Shown in pieces: positions 42,629 to 51,361 of a stretch of 64,000 bases of DNA (positions within the stretch are counted from its first letter, which is position 1; each line of letters starts with the position of its first letter). The stretch spans positions 594,161 to 658,160 of the forward strand of contig NZ_RAPZ01000010.1 of the NCBI RefSeq assembly GCF_003610375.1, written 5' to 3'. Both the position numbers and the translations under genes were made by a program. The stretch is from Sphingomonas sp. PP-CC-1A-547. Its GTDB lineage: Bacteria; Pseudomonadota; Alphaproteobacteria; Sphingomonadales; Sphingomonadaceae. The notes under the pieces are model-generated. The model saw only the letters and a program-made list of their open reading frames with translations, was not told the origin of the DNA and made no database searches.

Positions 42629-43956
42629 ACCGGATCACCGGCGCGGGCGTCGCCTTCACCCTCGACGCCCGCGCTGCCGATCGAACGGTCGATCATCCCC
42701 GACCGGCTCATCCACCAGAACAATACGATCCCTGGTACTGCGAGCGCCGTCGTCAGCAGATAGAAATCGACATAGCCAAACGCCTCGATCAGCGCGCCGG
42801 CGGTGGTGCCAGTGACGATCCGTCCGACGATGCTTGCCGCCGCCGAGATCAGCGCGAACTGTGCCGCGGTGAAGCGCAGGTCGCACAGAGCCGAGAAGTA
42901 CGCGATCACGACGACACCGCCAAAGCCGCTGGAGGCATTCTCGAAGCCGATCGCCGCCGCCATGCCGAGGTTCGAGTGCCCGGCCGCCGCCAGCGCCGCG
43001 AACGACAGGTTCGAGACGCCCATCAGCACCAGCGACAGCAGCACCGATCGCTTCATCCCTATCCGCGCGTACAGGATGCCACCGATGAAGATGCCCACCA
43101 GATAGGCAATGAAGCCGATCCCGACATCGTAGAACGCGATCTCGTCGCCGGTGAAGCCGAGGTCGTCGAACAGCAACCGCAGCGTCAGATTGGCGAGCGT
43201 GTCGCCGACCTTGAAGATCAGGATGAAGGCGAGGACGATGAACGCCCCTTCGCGCGAGAAGAACTGAACGAACGGCCCCCAGATCGCGCGAAAGCCTTCC
43301 GCGAGACCGCAGCGTTCGATCGGTGGACGGCGGCGTTCGGGCTCACCCAGCGCCAGGCCAGCCACGACCGCGGGCAATGCAAAGACGACGCACGCCAGAT
43401 AGGCCGCGTTCCAGCCGGCGCGTTCGGCGACCACCAGCGCCAACGCCCCCGAACCCGCCGAGCCGATCCGCCAGCCATATTGGCTCATGCCCGACCCAAC
43501 ACCCAACTGGCGCGGTTCGAGCGTCTCGATCCGGAACGCGTCGATCACGACGTCAAAGGTTGCGCCGGCCGCGCCGACGAGAATCGCTGCGGTCGCTGTC
43601 GCCGCAATGCTCGCGGCAGGATCGACCAAGGCAAGATTGATCACCGCCGCGACGACAAGTGCGGCCGTCACGATCAGCCAAGAGACGCGCTGGCCCAGTC
43701 TCCCGATGATCGGAAGCCGGACGCCATCGACCACCCACGCCCACAGGAACTTCAGGTTGTAGACGAGGAAGGCGAGGCTGAACGCCGTCACGGTCTTCTT
43801 GTCGATACCGCTGGCTGCCAGCCGCGTCGTCAGCGTCGCGCCGATCATCGCATACGGAAAGCCCGAGGATATGCCGAGCGCCAAAGCTCCCAGTGGCGCC
43901 TTCTCCGCATACGGCCGGAAGCCGTCGCTCCAGCGCTTGCCTACGGTTCCGTTCAT
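42625..43956 (-). CDS. AmpG-like MFS permease
   Basis: This 443-aa protein has about 12 membrane helices. It matches AmpG-type muropeptide permeases: LALGISSGFPYAMIGATLTT, SLAFLVYNLKFLWAWVVDG, FDVVIDAFRIETL and the GYRxG-like loop YGWRIGSAGSGALAL. These import anhydromuropeptides for cell-wall recycling. The ATG at 43956 has GGGGAG about 10 nt upstream; a GTG at 43974 is an alternative. Substrate is inferred from the family only. Confidence 0.87.
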   Translation of the reverse strand: MNGTVGKRWSDGFRPYAEKAPLGALALGISSGFPYAMIGATLTTRLAASGIDKKTVTAFSLAFLVYNLKFLWAWVVDGVRLPIIGRLGQRVSWLIVTAALVVAAVINLALVDPAASIAATATAAILVGAAGATFDVVIDAFRIETLEPRQLGVGSGMSQYGWRIGSAGSGALALVVAERAGWNAAYLACVVFALPAVVAGLALGEPERRRPPIERCGLAEGFRAIWGPFVQFFSREGAFIVLAFILIFKVGDTLANLTLRLLFDDLGFTGDEIAFYDVGIGFIAYLVGIFIGGILYARIGMKRSVLLSLVLMGVSNLSFAALAAAGHSNLGMAAAIGFENASSGFGGVVVIAYFSALCDLRFTAAQFALISAAASIVGRIVTGTTAGALIEAFGYVDFYLLTTALAVPGIVLFWWMSRSGMIDRSIGSAGVEGEGDARAGDPV

Positions 43957-44043
43957 CGCACTTACGCTCCCCACTCGCTCGCGCGAACCCTAACGGGAAA
44001 TCGCGGATGCGCTACCCGTCAGGCGATAGAGCGTGGGGAAACG

Positions 44044-44475
44044 TCACGCCGTCCGCGGAAACAATGTGAAGCCCGACGGCACGCGCGTCGGCTTACCACC
44101 TCCGAGCATCGCCTCGATCGCCTCGATCGCCGCGATCAGGTCGCGCGGCATATAGGGCTTGGCCATGCAGCCGGCGGCGAGCGTGGTTGCTTCGACCGGA
44201 CAGCTTCCCGTCACGAACATTACCGGCACGCCGCGAGCCTGTGCCGCGCGCGCGACGTCGATGCCGGAGCCGTCCGCCAGGTTCACGTCCACGAGCACCA
44301 GATCGATCACCGTGTCGCTCGCCAGGATCGGCAAGGCCTCAGCGACCCGGTCGATCGTCGCGACGATCGTGAACTTCGCATCGGTCAGGAAATATTCGGT
44401 GTCGAACGCGACCAGCGGTTCGTCTTCGACCACCAAAAGCCGGACAATCTGCCGCTTCTTCTTCCCGAACAACAT
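44044..44475 (-). CDS. Single-domain response regulator
   Basis: This 143-aa protein is one CheY-like receiver: acidic pair in LLVVEDEPLVAFD, phosphorylatable Asp in IDLVLVDVNLADGSG, the Thr in VMFVTGSCPVE and the Lys in CMAKPYMPRDL. There is no output domain, so it must act through protein contact or as a phosphate shuttle. The start MLFGKKKRQIV at 44475 is chosen; longer frames reach back into the divergent rluB promoter. No kinase gene is adjacent. Confidence 0.92.
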   Translation of the reverse strand: MLFGKKKRQIVRLLVVEDEPLVAFDTEYFLTDAKFTIVATIDRVAEALPILASDTVIDLVLVDVNLADGSGIDVARAAQARGVPVMFVTGSCPVEATTLAAGCMAKPYMPRDLIAAIEAIEAMLGGGKPTRVPSGFTLFPRTA

Positions 44476-44595
44476 TGCCGACAGGCCCCCGGACGCGAAC
44501 GAAAGGTCGTTACGCTCGCGAGTTCTAACGCACCGCCGCACGAACGGTCGCAAATATTTTCGCGCTGGACGCCGATCCATAGTATCAGCCGCGCC

Positions 44596-46176
44596 ATGAC
44601 GACTTCAAAAGACGATAACCCGACTGCCAGCCCGTCGAACGACGCGCCCGCAACCTCCCCCGAAACGCCGACCGCACCGATCAAGGGCGACCGTATCGCC
44701 AAGCTCCTCGCGCGCGCTGGGATCGCCTCGCGCCGCGATATCGAGCGGATGATCGCCGAGGGGCGCGTCGCGCTCAACGGCAGCATTCTCGACACGCCGG
44801 CGACGATCCTGCGCAACCTCAACGGCGTGACGGTCGACGGCGACCCGGTCGAGGCTCCGAGTTCGGCGCGGCTGTTCCTGTATCACAAGCCGACCGGGCT
44901 GCTCGTCACCGAGCGCGATCCCGCCGGCCGTACGACGATCTACGACCGCCTGCCGCAGGATCTGCCGCGGCTGGTGCCGGTCGGGCGGCTCGATCTCAAC
45001 ACCGAGGGGCTGTTGCTTATGACCACCGATGGTGGCCTCAAGCGCCAGCTCGAGCTGCCCGCGACCGGCGTCGAGCGTGCCTATCGTGCGCGTGCGTATG
45101 GCAACATCACGCAGCCGCAGCTCGAGGAACTGATCGAAGGGATCGAGATCGAGGGCGTGCGCTACGGCTCGATCAACGCGAATATCGAGCGGCGCACTGG
45201 CGCGAACGTCTGGATCGAAATGATCCTGACCGAGGGCAAGAATCGCGAAGTCCGCCGCGTGCTGGAGCATCTCGGGTTGCAGGTCTCGCGGCTGATCCGG
45301 ACGCGTTATGGCCCGTTCGTGCTCGGCGACCTGCCGCCGGGGCAGATCGGCGAAGTGCTGCAGCACGACGTCGTCGCGTTCCAGAAGGAACTGACGAAGG
45401 GGCGCCCCGAGGGTCCGGGCGCGCGCGCGAATATCGGGATCAGTGCGAGCGCCGGTGCGGGTGCCGGGATCGGCGCGCGGTCTAGCCAACGGGGTAGCAA
45501 TGCGCCGCGGCCTGCTCCGACGGCACGGCCAGCGCCGGGTGCGCGTCCAGTTTCGGGCGCGCGGCCTGCCGTTGGTTCGCGTACGCCGGTTCGCAGTCCG
45601 TATGCGGCGCCTGCAAGCTCGGGCTTTTCGAGCGGCGCGGTACCGACCGATCGGCCTTCGCGACCGGCGCGTCCGGAGCGGATCCGTCCGACCGCGGCGA
45701 TGCAGCGCGGCGACGTCAACGATCCCTGGGCGCGGCCGGATGTGCGGAATGCCGCTCGGCCGGCGGGAACGCATCACGCCCGGCCGACGAGTGGCGAGAC
45801 GTCCAAGCCGTATTTGCGGCAGGAGCGTGCGGATCGCGGCGAGGAGCTGAGCACAAGCCCCAAGATCAAGCATTTCCGCGCCGCCAAGCCACCGCGGGAG
45901 CGCGCTGCGCCGTCGCGCGTCGGTGCTGGCGCTACCGTGCAGCGTCAGGAACAGCCGCGGGGCTTTCGCCCACAGGCCGACGATTCGCGGGGGCGTAGCT
46001 CGCTCGACAAGCGCGCGGCGCGGAGTGCCAGCGGACGTCCGGGTGCCGAGCCACGGCCGGTGCGGTCGGAGGGTCCGGCGCGGCCTGAGCGCGGCAGTCG
46101 TCCTACTGCGCCTGGCAAGGGTCCGTCGGGAGGGCGCGGTCATCCGCCCCGTGCACCACGTGGAGGGAAGCGCTGA
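44596..46176 (+). CDS. rluB: 23S rRNA pseudouridine synthase RluB-like, with long disordered tail
   Basis: This 526-aa protein has an S4 RNA-binding domain (RIAKLLARAGIASRRDIERM, about 33-85) and an RsuA/RluB catalytic domain with the active Asp in VGRLDLNTEGLLLMT and EGKNREVRRVLEHLGL. The synthase domain ends by about residue 275. The remaining 250 residues are a low-complexity Arg/Pro/Gly/Ala tail. Enzymes of this type are usually under 300 aa. The stop overlaps the rsmD ATG by one base (TGATG), so both rRNA-modifying enzymes are made together. Confidence 0.9.
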   Translation: MTTSKDDNPTASPSNDAPATSPETPTAPIKGDRIAKLLARAGIASRRDIERMIAEGRVALNGSILDTPATILRNLNGVTVDGDPVEAPSSARLFLYHKPTGLLVTERDPAGRTTIYDRLPQDLPRLVPVGRLDLNTEGLLLMTTDGGLKRQLELPATGVERAYRARAYGNITQPQLEELIEGIEIEGVRYGSINANIERRTGANVWIEMILTEGKNREVRRVLEHLGLQVSRLIRTRYGPFVLGDLPPGQIGEVLQHDVVAFQKELTKGRPEGPGARANIGISASAGAGAGIGARSSQRGSNAPRPAPTARPAPGARPVSGARPAVGSRTPVRSPYAAPASSGFSSGAVPTDRPSRPARPERIRPTAAMQRGDVNDPWARPDVRNAARPAGTHHARPTSGETSKPYLRQERADRGEELSTSPKIKHFRAAKPPRERAAPSRVGAGATVQRQEQPRGFRPQADDSRGRSSLDKRAARSASGRPGAEPRPVRSEGPARPERGSRPTAPGKGPSGGRGHPPRAPRGGKR

Positions 46177-46718
46177 TGCGGATCATCGCAGGACTGTACC
46201 GCGGCCGTCAGATCGCCGCACCCAAGGGTGACACCACGCGTCCCACCGCCGACCGGATGCGCGAGACGTTGTTCTCGATGCTGACGAGCCGCGTCGGGAG
46301 CTTCGAGGGGTTGGCGGTCGCCGATCTGTTCGCCGGCTCAGGCGCGCTGGGGATCGAGGCGCTCTCGCGTGGCGCGGCGACGTGCATGTTCGTCGAATCG
46401 GACAAGCTGGCGGTCGACGCGCTCAAGGCGAACCTCGCCAAGCTGGAGATCCGCGGTGATGTCCGCGCGACGTCGGTGATGGCGCTCGGGCCAGCACCGG
46501 CGCCGCTCGACGTGATCCTGATGGATCCGCCCTACAACACCGGCGCCGGATTGGTCGCGCTCGACAAGCTGTCGCGGCTGGGTTGGGTCGGACCGGCGAC
46601 GTGGATCAGCCTGGAGACGGCGAAGGCCGAGGTCGTCGAACTGGCTGGCTTCGAGGTTGACGCCACGCGCGTGCACGGCAAGGCGCGGCTGACGCTGTTG
46701 CGGCCGGTGTCCGCGTAA
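46176..46718 (+). CDS. rsmD: 16S rRNA (guanine(966)-N2)-methyltransferase
   Basis: This 180-aa SAM methyltransferase begins MRIIAGLYRGRQIAAPKGD, followed by RPTADRMRETLFSML, the SAM loop VADLFAGSGALGIEALSRGA and the catalytic DPPY in LMDPPYNTG. It methylates G966 of 16S rRNA. The start is set by the one-base overlap with rluB. It is convergent with the MHS transporter. Confidence 0.96.
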   Translation: MRIIAGLYRGRQIAAPKGDTTRPTADRMRETLFSMLTSRVGSFEGLAVADLFAGSGALGIEALSRGAATCMFVESDKLAVDALKANLAKLEIRGDVRATSVMALGPAPAPLDVILMDPPYNTGAGLVALDKLSRLGWVGPATWISLETAKAEVVELAGFEVDATRVHGKARLTLLRPVSA

Positions 46719-46751
46719 AGGCAGGCTCTTCCGCAGAGGCGGGAGAGCATT

Positions 46752-48011
46752 CTACCTGTCGGTCGTGCGGCCGAGGATCAGCAGCCCCCCAAGGCTCAGC
46801 ACCCCGGCCGCCATCAGATACCCGCCGACCAGCCACAACCCATGCGGGGCCAGTGCCTCTGCGACGATCGGCGCCAGCGCACCGCCGAGTACGCCGCCAA
46901 GGTTGAACGTCATCGACACGCCGGTGTAGCGCACCCCCGCCGGAAACAGGCTCGGCAACCACCCGCCGAGCGGTCCGTAGGCGAACCCCATCACGAACAG
47001 CGCGCCCGACAGCCACAGCCATACGGTGAACAGCGATCCCGAGCCCAGCATCGGCCCCATCAGCGCGCCAACGCCGATGCACCCGGCAAACCCAATCGCG
47101 AGCATTCGTGCTGCGGAATGCCGGTCCGCGAGCACGCTGGCCACGATCACGCCGCCCGCCAGGAACCAGATCGCGACGAGTTCGACGCCGAGGAACGCCT
47201 CGCGCGAATAGCCGAGCGTCTTGGTGCCGTAACCAAGAGCGAACGCGGTCGCGAGGTAGAATAGCGCGAAGCATGCGATGACCCCGAACGTGCCAGCCAA
47301 GGTCGCGCGGAGATGGTGCGTGAGCAGCGTCGCGATCGGTACCTTGGGGAGCGCCTCGGTAGCCTCCGCTTCGAGGAACGCGGGCGTCTCGGTCAGCTTC
47401 AGCCGCACCCACAGGCCGAGCCCGACGAGAATCGCGCTGAGCAGGAACGGAATGCGCCAGCCCCAGGCGAGGAACTGCGCCTCGTCGAGCACGAGTCCGA
47501 TGATCAGGAACAGCCCGTTGGCGGCGAGGAAACCCACCGGGGCACCGAGCGGCGGGAACATGCCCCAGGTGTTCTTGCGGTGCGGCGGTGCGTTCTCGAC
47601 AGCCAGCAGCGCCGCCCCGCCCCATTCGCCGCCCAAGCCGAGCCCCTGCCCCAGCCGCATCAGGCACAGCAGCGCGGGCGCGATCCAGCCGACCTGCGCG
47701 TACGTGGGGAGGAAGGCGATGCCGACGGTCGATCCGCCCATCAGCAACAGCGATGCGACGAGGGTGGACTTGCGCCCGATCCGATCGCCGAAATGCCCGA
47801 ACACGATCGCGCCGACCGGGCGCGCGACGAAGGCCAAGCCAAATGTGGCATAGCTCAGCAGCAACTGCGCCGAGGCGGACTGGCCCGAGAAGAACAGCGG
47901 CCCGAACACCAGTGCCGCGGCGGTCGCGTAGATGTAGAAATCGTAGAACTCGACCGCGGTGCCGACCAGGCTGGCGGCGAGGATGCGGCGATGGGAGGCG
48001 AGCGTCGTCAT
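46752..48011 (-). CDS. MFS transporter of the metabolite:H+ symporter (MHS) type
   Basis: This 419-aa protein has about 12 membrane helices. VGTAVEFYDFYIYATAAALV, the loop GHFGDRIGRKSTLVASLLLM, MRLGQGLGLGGEWGGAALL and LGWRIPFLLSAI-like WGWRIPFLLSAI are MHS signatures shared with citrate, proline/betaine and alpha-ketoglutarate carriers. The start at 48011 is MTTLASHRRILAASLVG. A dispersed repeat separates it from the histidine kinase. Substrate unknown. Confidence 0.9.
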   Translation of the reverse strand: MTTLASHRRILAASLVGTAVEFYDFYIYATAAALVFGPLFFSGQSASAQLLLSYATFGLAFVARPVGAIVFGHFGDRIGRKSTLVASLLLMGGSTVGIAFLPTYAQVGWIAPALLCLMRLGQGLGLGGEWGGAALLAVENAPPHRKNTWGMFPPLGAPVGFLAANGLFLIIGLVLDEAQFLAWGWRIPFLLSAILVGLGLWVRLKLTETPAFLEAEATEALPKVPIATLLTHHLRATLAGTFGVIACFALFYLATAFALGYGTKTLGYSREAFLGVELVAIWFLAGGVIVASVLADRHSAARMLAIGFAGCIGVGALMGPMLGSGSLFTVWLWLSGALFVMGFAYGPLGGWLPSLFPAGVRYTGVSMTFNLGGVLGGALAPIVAEALAPHGLWLVGGYLMAAGVLSLGGLLILGRTTDR

Positions 48012-48063
48012 GAACACGGTCTCGCCGCGGTCGCTGTGTAGGTCAACCGGTTGCCACTGCGAA

Positions 48064-48183
48064 TCCTCCCCCGCCAGGGGGAGGTGGCGCGAAGCGACGG
48101 AGGGGGAGGAGACGCAACCGAGGTTACCCTTTCCTCCCCCTCCGTCTGGCAAGCGCCAGCCACCTCCCCCTGGCAGGGGAGGA
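48064..48183. repeat. Dispersed repeat, CTCCCCCGCCAGGGGGAGG type
   Basis: Second full copy of the element at 36661-36783 as an inverted pair. It abuts the stop codon of the histidine kinase gene at 48184. Confidence 0.88.
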
Positions 48184-49530
48184 TCAGACTGGGAGGACTA
48201 TACGGGCGACGAGACCGGGCGCGTTGTCGGCGAGTTCGAAGTGGCCATCGTGGAGCCGCGCCACCGCCTCGATCAGCGCCATCCCAAGTCCCGCACCGGG
48301 GGTCGATCGTGCGCTGTCGAGGCGGCCGAAGCGCTTCAACGCCTGCGCACGATCGGCGGCGGCGATACCAGGGCCGCGGTCCTCGACCTGGATCGCGACG
48401 CCGTCGGTGCGGTGGACGATCCGCAGCGTGACTTCGCCTCCCCCGGCGCCGTGGCGAAGCGCGTTGTCGATCAAGTTGGTGATTGCCTGGCTGATAAGCT
48501 CGCGGTGGAGTTTCATCGGCGGCGGGCGATCGTCGATCGCGATCGTGAAGACCAGGCCTGCGTCTTCCGCGACGGGGGCGTAGAGCTCGCCGATCTCCTC
48601 CAGCAGACTGGCGGGCGAGACCTCGATGAAACGATCGCGCGAGACCGAGCCAGAACGGCTGATCTCGATCACCATCGTCAGCATCCGCATCACCAGGTCG
48701 GTCTCGACCAACAGGCCACCTAGCGCTGCCTCCCGCGCATCGGGATCGGCGATTAACACCGCCTGCTCGGTCTTGGTGCGCAAGCGCGCGAGCGGCGAGC
48801 GGAGGTCGTGTGCGAGGCTGTCGGTGACGATCCGCAGTTCGGCCATCACGCCTTCGAGCTTGCCGAGCATGACGTTGAGGCGGGCGGCAAGGCGGTCGAA
48901 CGCATCGCCGCCCCCCGCGATCATATCGACGCGGCGAGATAGGTCACCTTCACCAGCTGCTTCGATTGCCTTGGCGATGCCGTCGAGACGGCGGCTGACG
49001 TAGCGGGTCAGGACCAATCCTCCGACCACGCCGAGCGCTAGCGATAGGAAGACGGCGACCGCGAGCGCACGTTCGATCGCGCGCTCCTCCGCGGCGATCA
49101 GGTCGAGATTGCGGCCGGTCAGGAGCCAGTAGCTGCCAAGCGGATGGAGCGCGTACCCCGTCTCGCGTGCGGACCAAAGTTCGTCTGCTCCGAGTCGCGC
49201 GATGCGAAACTGCGTAATGCGGAGCGGGACTGCGAGGCGCTCGGGCGCGATGCCGACGACTGCCCTGCCCTTCGGATCGATCACCGCCAGGACGAGTGAG
49301 ACGTCGCCGGGGACGACTGCGCTATCGATCGCCTGACGGATCGCGGGAAGCCCGCCACCGCGCCAGACCGCGCGCAGGGCTTCCGATTGTTCGGTGGTCT
49401 CGCGCCGGATCGCGTCGATCGCGTCCGCGCTGGTGGTCTTCCAGACGAAGCCGACCAGCGCGAGGTTGGAGATCAGCGCCAGCGCGATCGAGAGCAGCGC
49501 GATTCGGGCTGTTACCGAAAGGCGAATCAC
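48184..49530 (-). CDS. Sensor histidine kinase
   Basis: This 448-aa membrane kinase has helix 1 near residues 8-29, a periplasmic sensor region of about 120 residues, helix 2 at LAVAVFLSLALGVVGGLVLT, then HAMP, HisKA with the phospho-His in SLAHDLRSPLARLRT and an ATPase domain with NLIDNALRHGAG, DRGPGI and GAGLGMALIEAV. It begins at an ATGA overlap with the response regulator stop, so the pair works together. The signal is unknown. Confidence 0.95.
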   Translation of the reverse strand: MIRLSVTARIALLSIALALISNLALVGFVWKTTSADAIDAIRRETTEQSEALRAVWRGGGLPAIRQAIDSAVVPGDVSLVLAVIDPKGRAVVGIAPERLAVPLRITQFRIARLGADELWSARETGYALHPLGSYWLLTGRNLDLIAAEERAIERALAVAVFLSLALGVVGGLVLTRYVSRRLDGIAKAIEAAGEGDLSRRVDMIAGGGDAFDRLAARLNVMLGKLEGVMAELRIVTDSLAHDLRSPLARLRTKTEQAVLIADPDAREAALGGLLVETDLVMRMLTMVIEISRSGSVSRDRFIEVSPASLLEEIGELYAPVAEDAGLVFTIAIDDRPPPMKLHRELISQAITNLIDNALRHGAGGGEVTLRIVHRTDGVAIQVEDRGPGIAAADRAQALKRFGRLDSARSTPGAGLGMALIEAVARLHDGHFELADNAPGLVARIVLPV

Positions 49531-50258
49531 CCTTCTACGGCGAGCCGGTAGCCTGCGCCGCGGACCGTATGGAGGATCGGCGTCGGGAATCCTTCCTCGA
49601 GCTTGCGGCGGAGACGGCCGATATGGACGTCGACCACGTTCGAGCCTGGGTCGAAATGATAGTTCCAGATCTTCTCGAGCATCATCGTGCGCGTGACGAC
49701 CTGGCCGGCATGGCGGGCGAGGAATTCGAGCAGGTTGAACTCGCGGGCGCCCAGCGGGATCGAGCGACCGGCGCGTGAAACGGCGCGGGCGAGCAGGTCG
49801 ATCTCAAGATCGCCGACGGACAGCTTCGTCTTCTGCGGCTCGGTAGCGGCGCGATCAGAACGGCGGAGCATGGCCTCGATCCGTGCAGAGAGTTCGGCGA
49901 ACGAGAAGGGCTTGCAAAGGTAATCGTCGGCGCCGGCCTTGAGGCCATCGACGCGGTCGTCGACGGCGGCGAGCGCGGACAGGATCAGAACCGGTGTGGC
50001 GATGCCCGCAGCGCGAATCGCGCTGACCATCGACAGGCCATCGAGACCAGGCAGCATGCGGTCCGCGATGATGAGGTCGAAAATGCCCTCGCTGGCGAGG
50101 AACAGGCCGTCGCGGCCGTCTGCACAGGCTTCGATTGCATGGCCGGCCTCAGCCAGGCCCTTGGCAAGATAGGCGGATGTCGAGGCGTCGTCCTCGACGA
50201 TCAGGATCTTGCGGCTCAACGCGGTATCACCTTCCCTGCCACCGATTTCGGTCACCAT
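49527..50258 (-). CDS. OmpR-family response regulator
   Basis: This 243-aa two-domain regulator has receiver motifs ILIVEDDASTSAYLAKGL, IIADRMLPGLDGLSM with the phospho-Asp, and DDYLCKPFSFAELSARI. The winged-helix output domain contains LGAREFNLLEFLARHAGQVV and GSNVVDVHIGRLRRKL. The frame has an ATG at 50258 behind AGGAG; a TTG 45 bp later would give the more usual start LSRKILIVEDD. It is encoded with its cognate kinase just downstream. Confidence 0.95.
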   Translation of the reverse strand: MVTEIGGREGDTALSRKILIVEDDASTSAYLAKGLAEAGHAIEACADGRDGLFLASEGIFDLIIADRMLPGLDGLSMVSAIRAAGIATPVLILSALAAVDDRVDGLKAGADDYLCKPFSFAELSARIEAMLRRSDRAATEPQKTKLSVGDLEIDLLARAVSRAGRSIPLGAREFNLLEFLARHAGQVVTRTMMLEKIWNYHFDPGSNVVDVHIGRLRRKLEEGFPTPILHTVRGAGYRLAVEG

Positions 50259-50658
50259 CTCCTGCCCTTATAAACGGAAAGGCCGGCGGAAAGAACCCTT
50301 CCCGCCGGCCCCCACGGTACCCCCGGGAGTGACGGGCACCGATCTCTGGAAACTCATGCGGCCGTTGCTGGCCACGTGTTCGTTCTAGGATCGAGCGGGG
50401 GTCAGGGCGATGACCGAGGGGTGACAATTTCGTCATGTTGATGTTGTTGTAGGCCTGAGACGAAAGCGCCTCAGTCCGCTGCCCCACTCCTACCCCGTCA
50501 TCCCGGCGCACGCCGGGACCCATGGTTGCGGAATGGGGAGTGGTAGCACGCTCTCGCTTGGTCCGCCGTATCCGTGGGTCCCGGCGTTCGCCGGGATGAC
50601 GGAAGAGGGGCGAGAGCGTGGCCCATAACTACGGCCCCGCCTCCGCGGCGGAACACAC
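50259..50658. other. Intergenic gap between the two-component genes and adk
   Basis: This 400-bp stretch has no supported gene. It contains a hairpin, GGCCGGCGGAAAG... matched by CCCGCCGGCC (about 50280-50310), close to the response regulator start, and the dispersed repeat at 50495-50602. In many relatives rpsM, rpsK, rpoA and rplQ follow adk at this place; they are not here. Confidence 0.7.
50495..50602. repeat. Dispersed repeat, CATCCCGGCGCACGCCGGGA type
   Basis: Left unit CCCGGCGCACGCCGGGACCC (50502-50521) and its inverted right unit (50572-50602) flank 50 bp of unique sequence. It could end adk transcription from the right. Confidence 0.82.
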
Positions 50659-51309
50659 TTACTTCTTGTCGAGGATCGCAGCGATCGCCGAGCCGACGTG
50701 TGCGATGTCGGCCATTCCGTCGACGCGGTGGACCAGGCCTCGTGCGTCGTAGATCGGCAGGATCGGTGCCGTCTTCGCACGGTATTCGGCCATGCGGTTG
50801 TGGACCGTTTCCGCATTGTCGTCGGGTCGACGCTTGAACTCGGTCGAGCCGCATACGTCGCAGACGCCGGCCACGGCAGGCTTCTTGTAGCGATCGTGAT
50901 AGCCAGTGCCGCATTTGGCGCAGGTGTAGCGGCCGACGACGCGGTCGATCAATGCGGCTTCGTCGACGCCCAGTTCGATGACGTAGTCGAGCGTCCGGCC
51001 GCGGTCGGCGAGCAGACCGTCGAGCGCCTCCGCCTGAGCAGCCGTCCGGGGATAGCCGTCGAAGATGACGCCGTTCGCCGTGTCCGGCTGGTCGAGACGC
51101 TCGCCGATGATGCCCGACACGATCTCGTCAGAGACTAGACCGCCCGACTCCATCACCGACTTCGCCTGAAGCCCGACCGGCGTTTTGGCGGCGACCGCTG
51201 CACGCAGCATGTCGCCGGTCGAAAGCTGCACCATGCCGCGCTCGCTGACGAGCGTGGCGGCTTGCGTACCCTTGCCCGCGCCGGGCGGTCCAAGAAGGAT
51301 GATATTCAC
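50659..51309 (-). CDS. adk: Adenylate kinase
   Basis: This 216-aa enzyme interconverts ATP, AMP and ADP. The P-loop is LLGPPGAGKGTQ, followed by TGDMLRAAVAAKTPVG and GVIFDGYPRTAAQAEAL. The lid has four Cys (CAKCGTGYH then CDVCGS), so it is the zinc-binding type. The GTG at 51309 has GGGGAG at 8-nt spacing and gives the normal MNIILLGPPG; another GTG at 51318 is too close to it. It lies 52 bp after secY. Confidence 0.96.
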   Translation of the reverse strand: MNIILLGPPGAGKGTQAATLVSERGMVQLSTGDMLRAAVAAKTPVGLQAKSVMESGGLVSDEIVSGIIGERLDQPDTANGVIFDGYPRTAAQAEALDGLLADRGRTLDYVIELGVDEAALIDRVVGRYTCAKCGTGYHDRYKKPAVAGVCDVCGSTEFKRRPDDNAETVHNRMAEYRAKTAPILPIYDARGLVHRVDGMADIAHVGSAIAAILDKK

Positions 51310-51361
51310 GAAACGCACTCCCCTCGTTCGTGCAGGAATTAAACCGGGTTAGCCCCGCAAC

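Noticed and set aside
42436..44595. Very long plus-strand open frame upstream of rluB, antisense to the AmpG-like and response regulator genes
   Set aside because: The translated sequence is Arg/Asp-rich with no domain and lies opposite two well-supported genes; only the rluB part from 44596 is real.
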